From contig CALGND010000106.1 in NCBI GenBank assembly GCA_937958675.1, forward strand, positions 59,254 to 123,253: a stretch of 64,000 nt of DNA, in the 5' to 3' direction. The first letter of the stretch is position 1, and each line of letters begins with the position of its first letter. Below are positions 8,592 through 19,197 of the stretch, in pieces. Origin of the DNA: an uncultured Granulosicoccaceae bacterium. GTDB lineage: Bacteria; Pseudomonadota; Gammaproteobacteria; Granulosicoccales; Granulosicoccaceae. The notes under the pieces are model-generated. The model saw only the letters and a list, made by a program, of their open reading frames with translations, did not search any database and was not told where the DNA came from. The position numbers were made by a program, and so were the translations under genes.

Positions 8592-10037
8592 ATGAGCGTA
8601 AATCGAGAATTTGGCTTGTTTGGCCGTTTTGTGCGCTATTTATTCCGCGAAGTGGATGCCAGCTCGCTAGCGGTATTTCGCATCTGTTTTGGTGGCCTAA
8701 TACTATTTGAAAGTATTAACTATGGGCTATTTTTATGCCTTGACTGCATGTATCGCAGCTCCAGCATGTTGTTTAAATATCACTATTTTGAATGGGTCAC
8801 CTTGCTGCCAGGCAATGGCTTGGAGTGGGTGTTGGGCTTGATGGGTTTAAGTGCGCTGGGTGTGATGCTGGGTTGGTATTACCGGCTCTGTGCGGTGTTG
8901 TTGCTCCTGTGTTTTTCCTATCAGTTCTTCCTTGATCAAGCGTTGTATCTAAATCATTTTTATATGGTGATGCTGATTGCAGGCATCATGGTGTTTCTTC
9001 CAGCAAATCGTATTTGGTCTATCGACGCTGCGCGCACAAAAAAGTTGCACGTAAGTGGCGGTGAACTTACGCGTTCTACCATACCAAACTGGGCTCTGGT
9101 GTGGATGGCCGTTCAGCTTGAAATTATTTTGATATACGCAGGGTTGGTAAAGCTTAATTACGACTGGCTTAACCTTGAACCGTTACGCTTGTGGATGCAA
9201 GCTAGTGCTGCTGATAATGCCGGTATTTTCCAGTGGCTTACTGCTGATCCAGGTATCGCGCTGGCCAGCTACGGCGTCATCTTGCTTCATATTGTAGGCG
9301 CGCCATTGCTGTTATTTAAAAAAACTCGTTTAGCAGTATTTTTGGTGTATTGCGTGTTTCATATCATGAACACGCTCGTGTTTAACATTGGCATTTTTCC
9401 GTGGTTGACTCTAGCCGCCACCTTGTTGTTATTTGATCCTAATTGGCCTCGCCAAGCTATAAAATGGCTCAATAAAAAAGGTTGGTGTTTGAAGTGGCGC
9501 CATCTGACTCAAGCCGCAGCTACTGGCGGTGATGTTAACAAAGCACCAAAACCGTATTTTTGGCAAATTTCTATCGTGGTGTTTATGAGCCTATGGCTGC
9601 TTGTCCAGCTAACCGTACCGCTGCGCCACTATATGATGCCCGGTAATGTTGCGTGGAACGAAGCGGGTCATCAGTTTAGCTGGCGCATGAAACTGCGTGA
9701 CAAGCGAGGATCTGTGATTTTTAAAGTGGTTGATGAGACAAATCGTGAATGGTGGGTAAAGCCTGATCAATACTTAAACCGAAAACAGCTTTATCGATTG
9801 CCTTGTATACCGGATCTGGTATGGCAATTTGCACAAATGCTTGATGCTGAATACACTGAACGCACGGGTACAGATGTGGCCGTTTATGCAAACACTCGCT
9901 GTTCTCTTAATACCCGTACTCCAGTACCGTTAGTCGATAGGCTGGTTGACCTGTCTAGTATTCCGCGTGATCACCCAACATCTCAATGGTTAACGCCTTT
10001 AACAGAGCCGTTACCACGACCATTGTTCGCTTGGTGA
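8592..10037 (+). CDS. HTTM-domain membrane protein, gamma-carboxylase-like
   Basis: 481 residues from the second ATG; the first (8571) overlaps the upstream region of pilY1 and adds seven weak residues. The order is typical of HTTM proteins, the bacterial relatives of vitamin K-dependent gamma-glutamyl carboxylase. An N-terminal segment (DASSLAVFRICFGGLILFE) is followed by several membrane helices, LYLNHFYMVMLIAGIMVFLP, further helices with LIYAGLVKLNYDWL, and a soluble C-terminal domain beginning HYMMPGNVAWNEAGHQFSWR. The last motif is typical of the carboxylase tail. The substrate of bacterial members is generally unknown. It is divergent from pilY1; no functional link is visible. Confidence 0.85.
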   Translation: MSVNREFGLFGRFVRYLFREVDASSLAVFRICFGGLILFESINYGLFLCLDCMYRSSSMLFKYHYFEWVTLLPGNGLEWVLGLMGLSALGVMLGWYYRLCAVLLLLCFSYQFFLDQALYLNHFYMVMLIAGIMVFLPANRIWSIDAARTKKLHVSGGELTRSTIPNWALVWMAVQLEIILIYAGLVKLNYDWLNLEPLRLWMQASAADNAGIFQWLTADPGIALASYGVILLHIVGAPLLLFKKTRLAVFLVYCVFHIMNTLVFNIGIFPWLTLAATLLLFDPNWPRQAIKWLNKKGWCLKWRHLTQAAATGGDVNKAPKPYFWQISIVVFMSLWLLVQLTVPLRHYMMPGNVAWNEAGHQFSWRMKLRDKRGSVIFKVVDETNREWWVKPDQYLNRKQLYRLPCIPDLVWQFAQMLDAEYTERTGTDVAVYANTRCSLNTRTPVPLVDRLVDLSSIPRDHPTSQWLTPLTEPLPRPLFAW

Positions 10038-10089
10038 ACTATACTTTGCCGGCAGCAACGCCTACTTATCCTAATAATCAATCATCACT

Positions 10090-10977
10090 GTGATTTCCCT
10101 CACGATAGAAGTTTTATCGATACTAGCTCCAAGTGCTTTTTTGGCTTTAATCGGTGTTGTTTGGTTTTTCCGAGGGCCAGAGTACCCAGTAAAATTTGTA
10201 ACAACGCTGGTAGTTGATGTGGGTATGCCTGCGTTGATGTTCTATACCTTGGCCACATCCCAAATTGCCATTCTAGAGCTTGGCAGAATGGCATATGCCG
10301 CGTTACTAGTTCATATTGCTGTTGTGTCCTTGGCAATTATCGCTCTTAAGATTGCCGGTAAAGATTGGCGCTTATGTGTAGCAATGTCGGTGGGCAATAC
10401 AGGCAATCTTGGGTTGCCTATTTGTTTATTTGCTTTTGGAGATGAAGGTTTGGCCTATGCCATGGCCTATTTTTCAGTGCAGGTGCTATTGCTGTTTAGT
10501 TTGGGTGATTCTGTGTATGCCGGGCGCGCAAATATTGCTAAAACGCTACGCTCGCCAGTGCTTATATCCGTATTGTTTGGCGTGGTTTTTAGACTCTCTG
10601 GTTTTGAACTGCCTGAGGTGATCGCTGATACCACCAAGTTACTTGGCCAATTAGTCATTCCAATCATGCTTATTACTCTTGGAGTCAGCTTAGCTGGGAT
10701 GCAAGCAAAGCATTTGCCATCAGCGCTACTGTGGTCGTCTTTCCGTATTGTATTGACAATGTCGGTGGCATTTTTGCTAGCTGACTTCCTTGGCTTTACT
10801 GGGGTCGCACGCGGTGTATTAATAATAGAAACGGTAGTACCGGTAGCGGTGTTTAATTTTCTATTGTTAGTGCGTCATGATCGTGATCCTACAGAAGTAT
10901 CCAGCTTAATACTGGTTACGCACCTTGCTGCAATTATCTATTTGCCCATTGTATTGGCGATATTGCTACACCAATAA
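10090..10977 (+). CDS. AEC-family (auxin efflux carrier) transporter
   Basis: 295 residues of almost continuous membrane helices (about ten). The family signatures are a first half ending SVGNTGNLGLPICLFAFGDEG and a second half with LLGQLVIPIMLITLGVSLAG. The first block (GNTGNLGLP) contains the broken-helix motif typical of the bile-acid/AEC fold. Start codon is GTG at 10090. Members export or import small carboxylates; the substrate cannot be read here. It is convergent with gnd, ten bases away, with no clear terminator between them. Confidence 0.85.
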   Translation: MISLTIEVLSILAPSAFLALIGVVWFFRGPEYPVKFVTTLVVDVGMPALMFYTLATSQIAILELGRMAYAALLVHIAVVSLAIIALKIAGKDWRLCVAMSVGNTGNLGLPICLFAFGDEGLAYAMAYFSVQVLLLFSLGDSVYAGRANIAKTLRSPVLISVLFGVVFRLSGFELPEVIADTTKLLGQLVIPIMLITLGVSLAGMQAKHLPSALLWSSFRIVLTMSVAFLLADFLGFTGVARGVLIIETVVPVAVFNFLLLVRHDRDPTEVSSLILVTHLAAIIYLPIVLAILLHQ

Positions 10978-10987
10978 TTCTACTTAT

Positions 10988-12397
<1,410 letters not shown>

Positions 12398-12535
12398 GAT
12401 CGCCTCGAATTCTATTAAAAGGCTATTGTGCACCAAATTGGGCTGCCTACGGCAGGATGATTGCAAGTAATGGCCTTGACTGACATTCTAGGCTCGGTCG
12501 ACTAGACTTCAGTGCAATCGGTTAAAGTGTTCACC

Positions 12536-13834
12536 ATGCAGCAAAAACTCGTCAACAGAGGCGTTCTCATTCTGGTGCTGATTTTGATATCAGCGCTGTT
12601 TCTGAATGTCATCAAACCGTTCTTACTTTCAATATTTCTAGCAGCATTATTTGCTGCCTTGTTTACACCCCTCTATCGCAAAATTTTGACCTATGTTAAG
12701 GGGCGCGAAAGCCTAGCGGCGTTTTTCACCCTGCTATGCGTGATGACCTTTGTATTTATTCCCCTGTTTGTATTAGGCGGTGCTGTTCTGGGGCAAGCTA
12801 GCGATATAGTACAGATCGCTTGGCCGAAGGTTGCTCAACAACTTCAACATCCGGAGCTCTTTACCGAAAAGCTTACGGCGCTTCCCTTTTACGAACATCT
12901 ATTGCCTTATCGCGATAATTTGCTCGGTATCCTTAGTGAGTTCACTAGTAATTTTTCGAAGGCGGCGGTTGGATTTGTTCAAAAAACAACGGCTAGTGCT
13001 TTTAGCATGTTGCTCTCTAGCGTAATTGTTTTATACACCATGTTCTTTTTTCTGATGGATGGTGATCGCCTATTGTATTACTTGCTGTATTACATACCAC
13101 TCAATGACACTGACGAGAAAAAACTTCTACACCGTTTTACATCGGTCACTCGGGCGACCATTAAAGGCACTGCGGTCATTGGTGTGTTACAAGGTGCGCT
13201 TGCGGGTTTGGCATTATGGTTTGTGGGTATTCCCAATTCACTTTTTTGGGCAGTAGTAATGATGTTTATGTCGGTGGTGCCGGGCATAGGAACCGCGTTT
13301 GTTTGGGCTCCAGCTGCGATATACCTAGCCGTTACGGGTAACGCTTTACAAGCTGCTGGTCTAACCGCTTATTGTGTTGTGGTGGTAGGAACGGTCGATA
13401 ATTTGCTGCGACCCAAATTGGTAGGCAGTGATACTCAGTTACATGAGCTATATATCTTTTTTAGCACGCTTGGCGGTTTGCTCTTATTTGGCTTTATGGG
13501 GTTTATTATCGGGCCAATTATCGCCGCTTTGTTTGTCACTATCTGGGAAGTGTATGGTGAGGAATTTAGTGATTGGCTACCCACTACGGCATTTCGCCCT
13601 AGAAGTCAGGACTTTGAATTACCTCACCAACGTCGACCAACTCCGTCCAAGATAAAGACTAGCGATACACTCGCAAAGCATGAAGTTTCTACTTCCGCAT
13701 CCAGCGAACAAACCGCTGCTACTGGTCAATCAAATAGTAAATTAGCAATTCAATCCGCAGACAAGCCTGCTAACAAATCGGTGAAGTCGCCTTCGATGAA
13801 AAAATCGGACTCCACGCCGCCTGACGATATGTAG
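12536..13834 (+). CDS. AI-2E family transporter (YdiK/PerM-like)
   Basis: 432 residues from ATG 12536; a GTG at 12512 would add eight. There are eight predicted membrane helices in the family arrangement: two N-terminal helices, a soluble loop (about 65-145), then the conserved core with FFLMDGDRL, GVLQGALAGLALWFVGIP, PGIGTAFVWAPAAIYL, DNLLRPKLVGSDTQLHE and FIIGPIIAALFVTIWEVY. A hydrophilic, Ser/Lys-rich tail of about 85 residues is extra. The family name reflects one AI-2 exporter; many members have other roles, so no autoinducer-2 function is implied. It ends two bases from the convergent Crp-family gene. Confidence 0.85.
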   Translation: MQQKLVNRGVLILVLILISALFLNVIKPFLLSIFLAALFAALFTPLYRKILTYVKGRESLAAFFTLLCVMTFVFIPLFVLGGAVLGQASDIVQIAWPKVAQQLQHPELFTEKLTALPFYEHLLPYRDNLLGILSEFTSNFSKAAVGFVQKTTASAFSMLLSSVIVLYTMFFFLMDGDRLLYYLLYYIPLNDTDEKKLLHRFTSVTRATIKGTAVIGVLQGALAGLALWFVGIPNSLFWAVVMMFMSVVPGIGTAFVWAPAAIYLAVTGNALQAAGLTAYCVVVVGTVDNLLRPKLVGSDTQLHELYIFFSTLGGLLLFGFMGFIIGPIIAALFVTIWEVYGEEFSDWLPTTAFRPRSQDFELPHQRRPTPSKIKTSDTLAKHEVSTSASSEQTAATGQSNSKLAIQSADKPANKSVKSPSMKKSDSTPPDDM

Positions 13835-13836
13835 AG

Positions 13837-14502
13837 TTACCAGTGTCGCGGTAGTTTGCGCAGTATAAAAACGATGCCGTCGCGTAGTTCTACGTATTCA
13901 CCCTTAATGAGTTCTGCCATTACCTTGCCCACCATCTCTCTCGATGCACCGATCATGTTGCCAAGCTCTTGATGTGAGTATTTTTTCGTTAGTTGCATTA
14001 CACCGTCACCAGCCTCCTCGCTGAGCTCGAGTAGTTTGTCTGCAAGACGGCGGTAGACATTATCCAGGGCCAAGCTGCGATTGCCTTCGGTTGCATGTCG
14101 CAAACGTTGTGTTAGGGAGCGAATGATACCTAGAGTCATCTCTGGGCTTGATTGCATGATGGGTAAAAAATCGGATTTGCTGATCATCACAGCAGTCGTT
14201 TTTTCCAGTGTCGCGACTGATGCAGAACGTGGTTCATCGTCGAGCAAGGCGATATCTCCAATTACCGCTCCTTCTCCTTGCTCATATAGCACTAACTCTT
14301 TGCCGTCGTCGTCACTGACAAACACTTTCACTAAGCCGGAGGCGATCACGTACATGGATTCGCCAGCGTCTCCCTCTGTCATTAAAATAGCACTTTTTCG
14401 AAATTGCACTTCGCGTGACTGATTCGCAAGCTCACTGATCTGTTCATCAGTCAAATGGCTAAAAAGCTCGACGTTTTTTAACAAGGTTTGTGCATCTTTC
14501 AT
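13837..14502 (-). CDS. Crp/Fnr-family transcriptional regulator
   Basis: 221 residues. A cyclic-nucleotide-binding beta-roll fills residues 10-125, with a phosphate-binding cassette GDIALLDDEPRSASV (82-96) that keeps the arginine. A long dimer helix (125-160) leads to a C-terminal winged helix, YSHQELGNMIGASREMVGKV (175-194), the recognition helix of Crp/Fnr proteins. No N-terminal cysteine cluster is present, so it is not an oxygen-sensing FNR; cAMP or another nucleotide is the likely ligand. It is divergent from luxR. An inverted repeat at 14591-14612 lies in the shared upstream region and could be a binding site. Confidence 0.9.
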   Translation of the reverse strand: MKDAQTLLKNVELFSHLTDEQISELANQSREVQFRKSAILMTEGDAGESMYVIASGLVKVFVSDDDGKELVLYEQGEGAVIGDIALLDDEPRSASVATLEKTTAVMISKSDFLPIMQSSPEMTLGIIRSLTQRLRHATEGNRSLALDNVYRRLADKLLELSEEAGDGVMQLTKKYSHQELGNMIGASREMVGKVMAELIKGEYVELRDGIVFILRKLPRHW

Positions 14503-14590
14503 ATGATTTTCCAGAATTTGGCTACTCTTTTAGCCGTTTTTGTCGTTTTTGCCGCTGTGCGCGGTATAAGTCCTATTAATGACGGTAAGT

Positions 14591-14612
14591 TTCATGCAGA
14601 ATAACGTATGAA
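14591..14612. promoter_or_regulatory. Candidate operator between Crp-family gene and luxR
   Basis: TTCATGC and GTATGAA (six of seven bases complementary) are separated by eight bases, in the divergent region. Nearby, CATAATTGC occurs twice (14637-14645 and 14653-14661), 16 bases apart. Spacing suits a dimeric regulator, possibly the Crp-family product or LuxR. No match to a known consensus is claimed. Confidence 0.25.
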
Positions 14613-14731
14613 AAACCGTATTGGTCAAAATGTAAGCATAATTGCATAAAACCATAATTGCGGCTTGATGGGTCGTTTTGATGGCTTTATAGCACAGCTT
14701 TTGACCTTACCATCGTAAAGAGGCACAGGTC

Positions 14732-15463
14732 GTGAAACAAGAACGATTATTTGAGTATTCAGACTCGCTCTCTTCTTGCGGAACCCAAGGCGAGATCGAA
14801 GGGGTGTGCAAGTCTTTTGCGCACAGCTTAGGTTTTGAACACTTTATCTATGGCGCCTACTTTCCTCTAGTTGATAACATTGCGATCCTGAACGGGTTTC
14901 CTGACCTGTGGCGAGATCATTATGACAGCGCTGGGTATATGTATTCCGACCCGACTGTTAAACATTGCAGCGTCAATACATCCGCGATCGAGTGGTCAGA
15001 GCTCGTTGTGGTAAAAGGCCCGCGGGGCGACTCAGAGCGTGAAGTCATGAACGAAGCCTTGTTTTATGGCTTACGTCAAGGGGTGAGCATGCCAGTGCAT
15101 GGTTCAGGGGCTGAATGGGGCATGATGAGTTTTTCTTCGTCTGAGCGATACAGCCAAACCCTGATTAAAGACACACGTTTCCACAGTGAGTTTATTACAA
15201 GAGCTACGCATGAAGCGTTGAAGCGAGTGGCCACCGACAGTAATGGTGAAACTCCAGAAGCTCGAAGACTAACTGCGCGCGAGTGTGAATGTCTTCAATG
15301 GACAGCTAATGGTAAAACCGCTTGGGAAATCTCTAAGATACTTAGCGTTTCAGAAAGCACAGTGACTTTCCATCTAAAAAATGCCATTAATAAGATGGAA
15401 GTCACCAACCGACCTCAAGCAGTAGCTAAGGCGGTGGCGCAATCGCGTATCACGCTGTTTTAA
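14732..15463 (+). CDS. LuxR-family quorum-sensing regulator
   Basis: 243 residues; GTG start. Residues 15-165 form the autoinducer-binding domain, with the conserved W60, Y64, D73-P74 (SDPTV), W88 and a YGLRQG turn around 112-117. Residues 178-240 are the LuxR helix-turn-helix: LTARECECLQWTANGKTAWE, with E184, L188 and G194 in the expected places. It should bind an N-acyl-homoserine lactone and control target promoters as a dimer. The AHL synthase gene is directly downstream on the opposite strand, with a 14-base 3' overlap. Pairing with that synthase is a strong inference. Confidence 0.93.
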   Translation: MKQERLFEYSDSLSSCGTQGEIEGVCKSFAHSLGFEHFIYGAYFPLVDNIAILNGFPDLWRDHYDSAGYMYSDPTVKHCSVNTSAIEWSELVVVKGPRGDSEREVMNEALFYGLRQGVSMPVHGSGAEWGMMSFSSSERYSQTLIKDTRFHSEFITRATHEALKRVATDSNGETPEARRLTARECECLQWTANGKTAWEISKILSVSESTVTFHLKNAINKMEVTNRPQAVAKAVAQSRITLF

Positions 15464-16061
15464 GAGCCTCAGTGGCATGTGCAACGGCATTTCTAAACTG
15501 CTCGTTGACTGGTATCCAACAGGCGACAGATTCAACCGACCCCACCATCGTTGATTCGCCGTCTCCAAACCGAATCATTGGAATATCGCAACGTTTCATT
15601 AGGCGTTCAACCGAAACGCTGGTTACGGTGACGTATTGATCAATGCTATTGAAATCAGCGAATTCGATTAGTTGGTCAATCATTGCATACGTGAGCTCGC
15701 TTAAATAGATTTGCCCTTTATACCGACGAGACGCGCTCGTTACGGCGAATCGGCTTAGCTCCCATATAGATGTCGATATTGGGGTTTTCTCTCCACGCAG
15801 TAGTTGTGGGAAAGTATTGGCAAGCATATTGGGGCCAGTTGTCGGGAGTAATCGCCAACAACCTTGTGCGCGCTGATGATTGCCAGCAATCATGTAAATA
15901 GGATTTAAGTGATCAAAGTCATCACGTTCTTGTTGATCAGTGCCATCGACCTGCCACCCCAACTTTTCATGAAACACGTCGTAGCGTAGCTTAAACATTT
16001 GTTCCATAAGCTTGGGTGTGATATTCGAATCCCCTGCCTTACCTATCACGACTGCTGACAT
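15450..16061 (-). CDS. Acyl-homoserine-lactone synthase (LuxI family)
   Basis: 203 residues, normal for the family. It makes an AHL signal from S-adenosylmethionine and an acyl carrier. All invariant residues are recognisable: R26, F30, W36 (LRYDVFHEKLGW), D47, D50 (DDFDHLNPIY), R70 (GCWRLLPTTGPNML), F84, E101 and R104 (WELSRFAV). A threonine-rich TVTSVSVERLMKR near the acyl pocket is consistent with family members but does not fix chain length. The gene is convergent with luxR and shares 14 bases with it, so the two mRNAs are complementary at their 3' ends. Confidence 0.94.
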   Translation of the reverse strand: MSAVVIGKAGDSNITPKLMEQMFKLRYDVFHEKLGWQVDGTDQQERDDFDHLNPIYMIAGNHQRAQGCWRLLPTTGPNMLANTFPQLLRGEKTPISTSIWELSRFAVTSASRRYKGQIYLSELTYAMIDQLIEFADFNSIDQYVTVTSVSVERLMKRCDIPMIRFGDGESTMVGSVESVACWIPVNEQFRNAVAHATEALKTA

Positions 16062-16409
16062 TGACCCATCTCCTTGTTGCTAGTGTGTCAAGGAGTAAAG
16101 GCCACAGTGGGTGCTTTGTTAGCTGTAAAATATGGTAGTAAATTGCTTTAGATATAACAGTTAAATGATTGAAAAATAACAATTATAGTATAGCGATTTG
16201 TTGCTGATTTGGACGCCTAAGCAACGAGTAAGCGGTTTAAAAGGCTTCAATTCGAGCAGCTAAGTGGGTACACTCTTCGGGTATGTTCGTAGCAACTTGT
16301 GCGAAAGTGCGCATTGCAAAGTACGTATTACTGCAACCCAAATGCACGTACAATTTTGGCTTTCTCAATAAAGCTAACTATCTAAATAAAAAAGCGAAGA
16401 GGGAATCAC
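16062..16409. other. Divergent intergenic region luxI / dppA
   Basis: About 350 bases without a gene. It is AT-rich in the middle (16130-16200) and presumably holds both promoters. Apart from the lux-box-like site I see no confident promoter, operator or RNA gene. A frame at 16283-16516 is a shadow of the dppA start. Confidence 0.5.
16121..16140 (-). promoter_or_regulatory. Possible lux box upstream of the AHL synthase
   Basis: CT-N12-AG (16123-16138) matches the minimal spacing of LuxR-type boxes and lies about 60 bases before the luxI start, where activator sites are usually found. Dyad symmetry is only partial (about half the positions), so this is a weak candidate. Confidence 0.22.
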
Positions 16410-18005
16410 ATGAAAAAAATACACGGTTTGGCCGGCGCACTAACCCTATTGGGTATGTCGGTAAGCTCTACTCTAGCGGCACAAACGCTAGTGTATTGTT
16501 CAGAAGGATCGCCTGACGGTTTTGACCCTGCTCTTTATACATCTGGCACCACGTTTGATGCGTCATCGCGACAAATTTATAATAAGTTAGTAGAGTTTGA
16601 GCGTGGTACAACCACTATTGGGCCTTCATTGGCTGAAAGCTGGGAAATCTCCGAAGACGGGCTTGAATATACGTTTAACTTACGCAAAGGCGTACAGTTT
16701 CACAGCACCGATTATTTCACTCCAAGTCGCGACATGAACGCAGATGACATCATCTATTCGTTCGAGCGTCAACGTCTTGAAGATCATCCGTATTACGCTG
16801 TATCGGGTGGCACCTGGGAATACTTCGGCGGTATGTCCATGCCTGATCTCATTGCTTCAATCGAAAAGATTGACGACAACACTGTCAAGTTTGTACTTAA
16901 TCGCCCTGAAGCACCAATGATGGCAAATTTAGGTATGGACTTCGCCTCTATCATGTCTGCCGAATACGGTGACAAAATGATGGAAGCGGGCACGCCAGAG
17001 ATGGTTAACCAACAACCGATTGGCACAGGCCCTTTCAAATATGTGGCTTACCAAAAAGATGCTGTTATTCGCTATGCGTCTCATGCTGATTACTGGGCAG
17101 GCGAGGCTGCGATCAAGAACTTAGTGTTTGCAATCACACCAGATGCCTCTGTTCGTTATCAGCGTGTGCTAGCCGGTGAGTGCCATGTAATGCCTTACCC
17201 AAATCCTGCTGATCTTGAGCAAATGGCTGCTGAAGAATCGATCACACTGATGGAGCAAGAAGGCTTAAACGTCGGTTATCTCGCCTATAACACGCAGGTT
17301 CCACCGTTCGATAACGTTAATGTGCGAAAAGCACTTAATATGGCAATCAACAAGCAAGCTATCCTTGATGCAGTATTCCAAGGTTCGGGCAAAATTGCTA
17401 AAAACCCAATCCCGCCAACCATTTGGTCTTATGACGAAACCACCGTTGATGATCCGTATGATCCTGAAGCTGCCAAAGCCATGCTAGAAGCTGAAGGTAT
17501 TACTGATTTAAAGATGGAAATATGGGCAATGCCGGTACAGCGGCCGTATAACCCGAATGCACGTCGCATGGCTGAGCTTATGCAAGAAGATTTCAAGCAA
17601 GTCGGCGTTGAGGTTGAAGTGGTATCCCATGAATGGGGTGAGTACTTAAAGCTATCTAAAAATTTAGATCGCAAGGGTGCTGTACTACTAGGTTGGACTG
17701 GCGACAATGGTGATCCGGATAACTTCTTAGCCGTACTGTTGGGTTGTGATGGTGTTGAAAAATCAAATCGAGCACAGTGGTGTCACCAACCATTCAATGA
17801 TGTGATTCAAAAAGCCAAAACGGTTTCTGATCCAGCGGAGCGAACTGCACTATACAAAGATGCACAACGTATTTTTAAAGAGCAAGCACCGTGGGCAACC
17901 ATTGCACACTCTGTTGTGTACAAGCCGGTTCGTAACGAAGTAAAAGACTTCAAAATCGATCCGTTTGGTGGTCATATCTTTTATGGCGTTAGTCTCGAAA
18001 AGTAA
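16410..18005 (+). CDS. dppA: Dipeptide ABC transporter, periplasmic binding protein
   Basis: 531 residues with a type I signal peptide (KKIHGLAGALTLLGMSVSST, cut near LAA-QT). It is a cluster C / family 5 solute-binding protein: LVYCSEGSPDGFDPALYTSG at the mature N-terminus, LAESWEISEDGLEYTFNLRK, PIGTGPFKY, and two terminal lobes with LGWTGDNGDPDNFLAVLLGC. This wording follows E. coli DppA closely. It captures di- or oligopeptides in the periplasm and delivers them to DppBC. It heads a cluster with an M24 peptidase and dppBCDF. A strong stem-loop (18031-18056) after the stop probably keeps binding-protein mRNA in excess. Confidence 0.93.
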   Translation: MKKIHGLAGALTLLGMSVSSTLAAQTLVYCSEGSPDGFDPALYTSGTTFDASSRQIYNKLVEFERGTTTIGPSLAESWEISEDGLEYTFNLRKGVQFHSTDYFTPSRDMNADDIIYSFERQRLEDHPYYAVSGGTWEYFGGMSMPDLIASIEKIDDNTVKFVLNRPEAPMMANLGMDFASIMSAEYGDKMMEAGTPEMVNQQPIGTGPFKYVAYQKDAVIRYASHADYWAGEAAIKNLVFAITPDASVRYQRVLAGECHVMPYPNPADLEQMAAEESITLMEQEGLNVGYLAYNTQVPPFDNVNVRKALNMAINKQAILDAVFQGSGKIAKNPIPPTIWSYDETTVDDPYDPEAAKAMLEAEGITDLKMEIWAMPVQRPYNPNARRMAELMQEDFKQVGVEVEVVSHEWGEYLKLSKNLDRKGAVLLGWTGDNGDPDNFLAVLLGCDGVEKSNRAQWCHQPFNDVIQKAKTVSDPAERTALYKDAQRIFKEQAPWATIAHSVVYKPVRNEVKDFKIDPFGGHIFYGVSLEK

Positions 18006-18030
18006 GCATCTTTAATTAGATGCGTAAAAT

Positions 18031-18056
18031 CTGGAGCCGTAATTCTACGGCTCCAG
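18031..18056 (+). other. Intercistronic stem-loop after dppA
   Basis: CTGGAGCCGTA (18031-18041), loop ATTC, TACGGCTCCAG (18046-18056): a perfect 11-bp stem. Only TTCTTCC follows, not a strong T-tract, so it is more likely a leaky terminator or an mRNA 3'-end stabiliser than a full stop for the operon. Confidence 0.7.
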
Positions 18057-18081
18057 TTCTTCCCTACTTCATTTAAAAATC

Positions 18082-19182
18082 ATGAATAATCCTATTCAGG
18101 CTTATCAACAAATTGCCCGTGATCAACAGCTCGATGCTTTGGCATTGGTGCCAGGCGCAAATTTTTCGCGCCTATTTAAAAAAGAATTTCATCAAAATGA
18201 ACGCCCACTTGTGGTGTTTATTCCTGCCGAAGGTCTACCGTTTGCTGTAGTTCCAAACCTTGAGTTGGGCTCATTTGCGCAAGTTAATTTTAAGGGTGAT
18301 GTAGCTGATTGGCGAGATCAAACGGGTTATCAGTCGGCGTTTGACTCCTTGCTTGGCGGTAAGTCATTTAATCGGATTGGTGTTGAAGGCCAGGTGATGC
18401 GAGTGTTCGTGCATCATGCAATTAAGAATGCATTACCAAACTGCGAGCTTATTGATGCTCAAGTACCGATCGCATCATTAAGGCTGCACAAAACTGAAGA
18501 CGAACTGTCTGCGATGCGGCGTGCAATAGCGATATCGGAGCTCTCTCTGAACGATACTCTAGAGCAACTACATGTCGGAATGACGGAAGCTCAAATAGAG
18601 AGCATCTTAGTACAGAGGCTACTAGCCAATGGAGCGAATGAAATGGCATTCTCACCTATTGTAGCAGCAGCGACCAACTCTGCAAAACCTCATGCTTCTG
18701 CTAGAAGCGACTACGCGATTAAAGCTGGCGATGCATTGTTGTTTGATTTTGGGGCACGATACCAAGGCGTATGCGCTGATATTACTCGAACGTTTTTTGT
18801 GGGTCACTGCGATGATCGTCAAGAAGCAATTTATAACACGGTGCTTGAAGCAAACCTTGCAGGCTTGGCTGCATCAAAACCTGGAGCAACTGCGCACGAT
18901 GTAGATGACGCTACAACCGCCGTACTGGAAGCGTCAGATCATGCAGATCGTATTAGACATAAAACCGGCCATGGCTTGGGCCGAGATATCCATGAAGACC
19001 CTTATATTATGCGAGGTAATACGCAGCTGTTAGAAGCCGGTATGGTGTTTACGGTTGAGCCTGGGCTTTACGAACTAGAAGATTTTGGTGTGCGCATCGA
19101 AGACGATGTACTAATCACTAACACTGGTGCTGAGTCACTCACTACATTCAGCAAGCAGTTGCAAATTGTTGCGCTAACTTAG
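18082..19182 (+). CDS. M24-family aminopeptidase (Xaa-Pro peptidase-like)
   Basis: 366 residues: a creatinase-like N-terminal domain (1-135) and a pita-bread catalytic domain. All five dimetal ligands are present: D222 (FDFG), D233 (CADITRT), H297 (GHGLGRDIHE), E326 (TVEPGLY) and E340 (VRIEDD). It should remove N-terminal residues, probably before proline, from short peptides in the cytoplasm. It sits between dppA and dppB in the same orientation, so imported peptides are a natural substrate. It is the only non-transporter gene embedded in the dpp cluster. Exact specificity cannot be read. Confidence 0.9.
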   Translation: MNNPIQAYQQIARDQQLDALALVPGANFSRLFKKEFHQNERPLVVFIPAEGLPFAVVPNLELGSFAQVNFKGDVADWRDQTGYQSAFDSLLGGKSFNRIGVEGQVMRVFVHHAIKNALPNCELIDAQVPIASLRLHKTEDELSAMRRAIAISELSLNDTLEQLHVGMTEAQIESILVQRLLANGANEMAFSPIVAAATNSAKPHASARSDYAIKAGDALLFDFGARYQGVCADITRTFFVGHCDDRQEAIYNTVLEANLAGLAASKPGATAHDVDDATTAVLEASDHADRIRHKTGHGLGRDIHEDPYIMRGNTQLLEAGMVFTVEPGLYELEDFGVRIEDDVLITNTGAESLTTFSKQLQIVALT

Positions 19183-19197
19183 CGATAAACACTAATT

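Noticed and set aside
14708..14728. lux-box-like dyad CCTTAC...GTAAAG before luxR
   Set aside because: The CT-AG spacing is 11 rather than 12, and the arms match imperfectly; not listed as a site.
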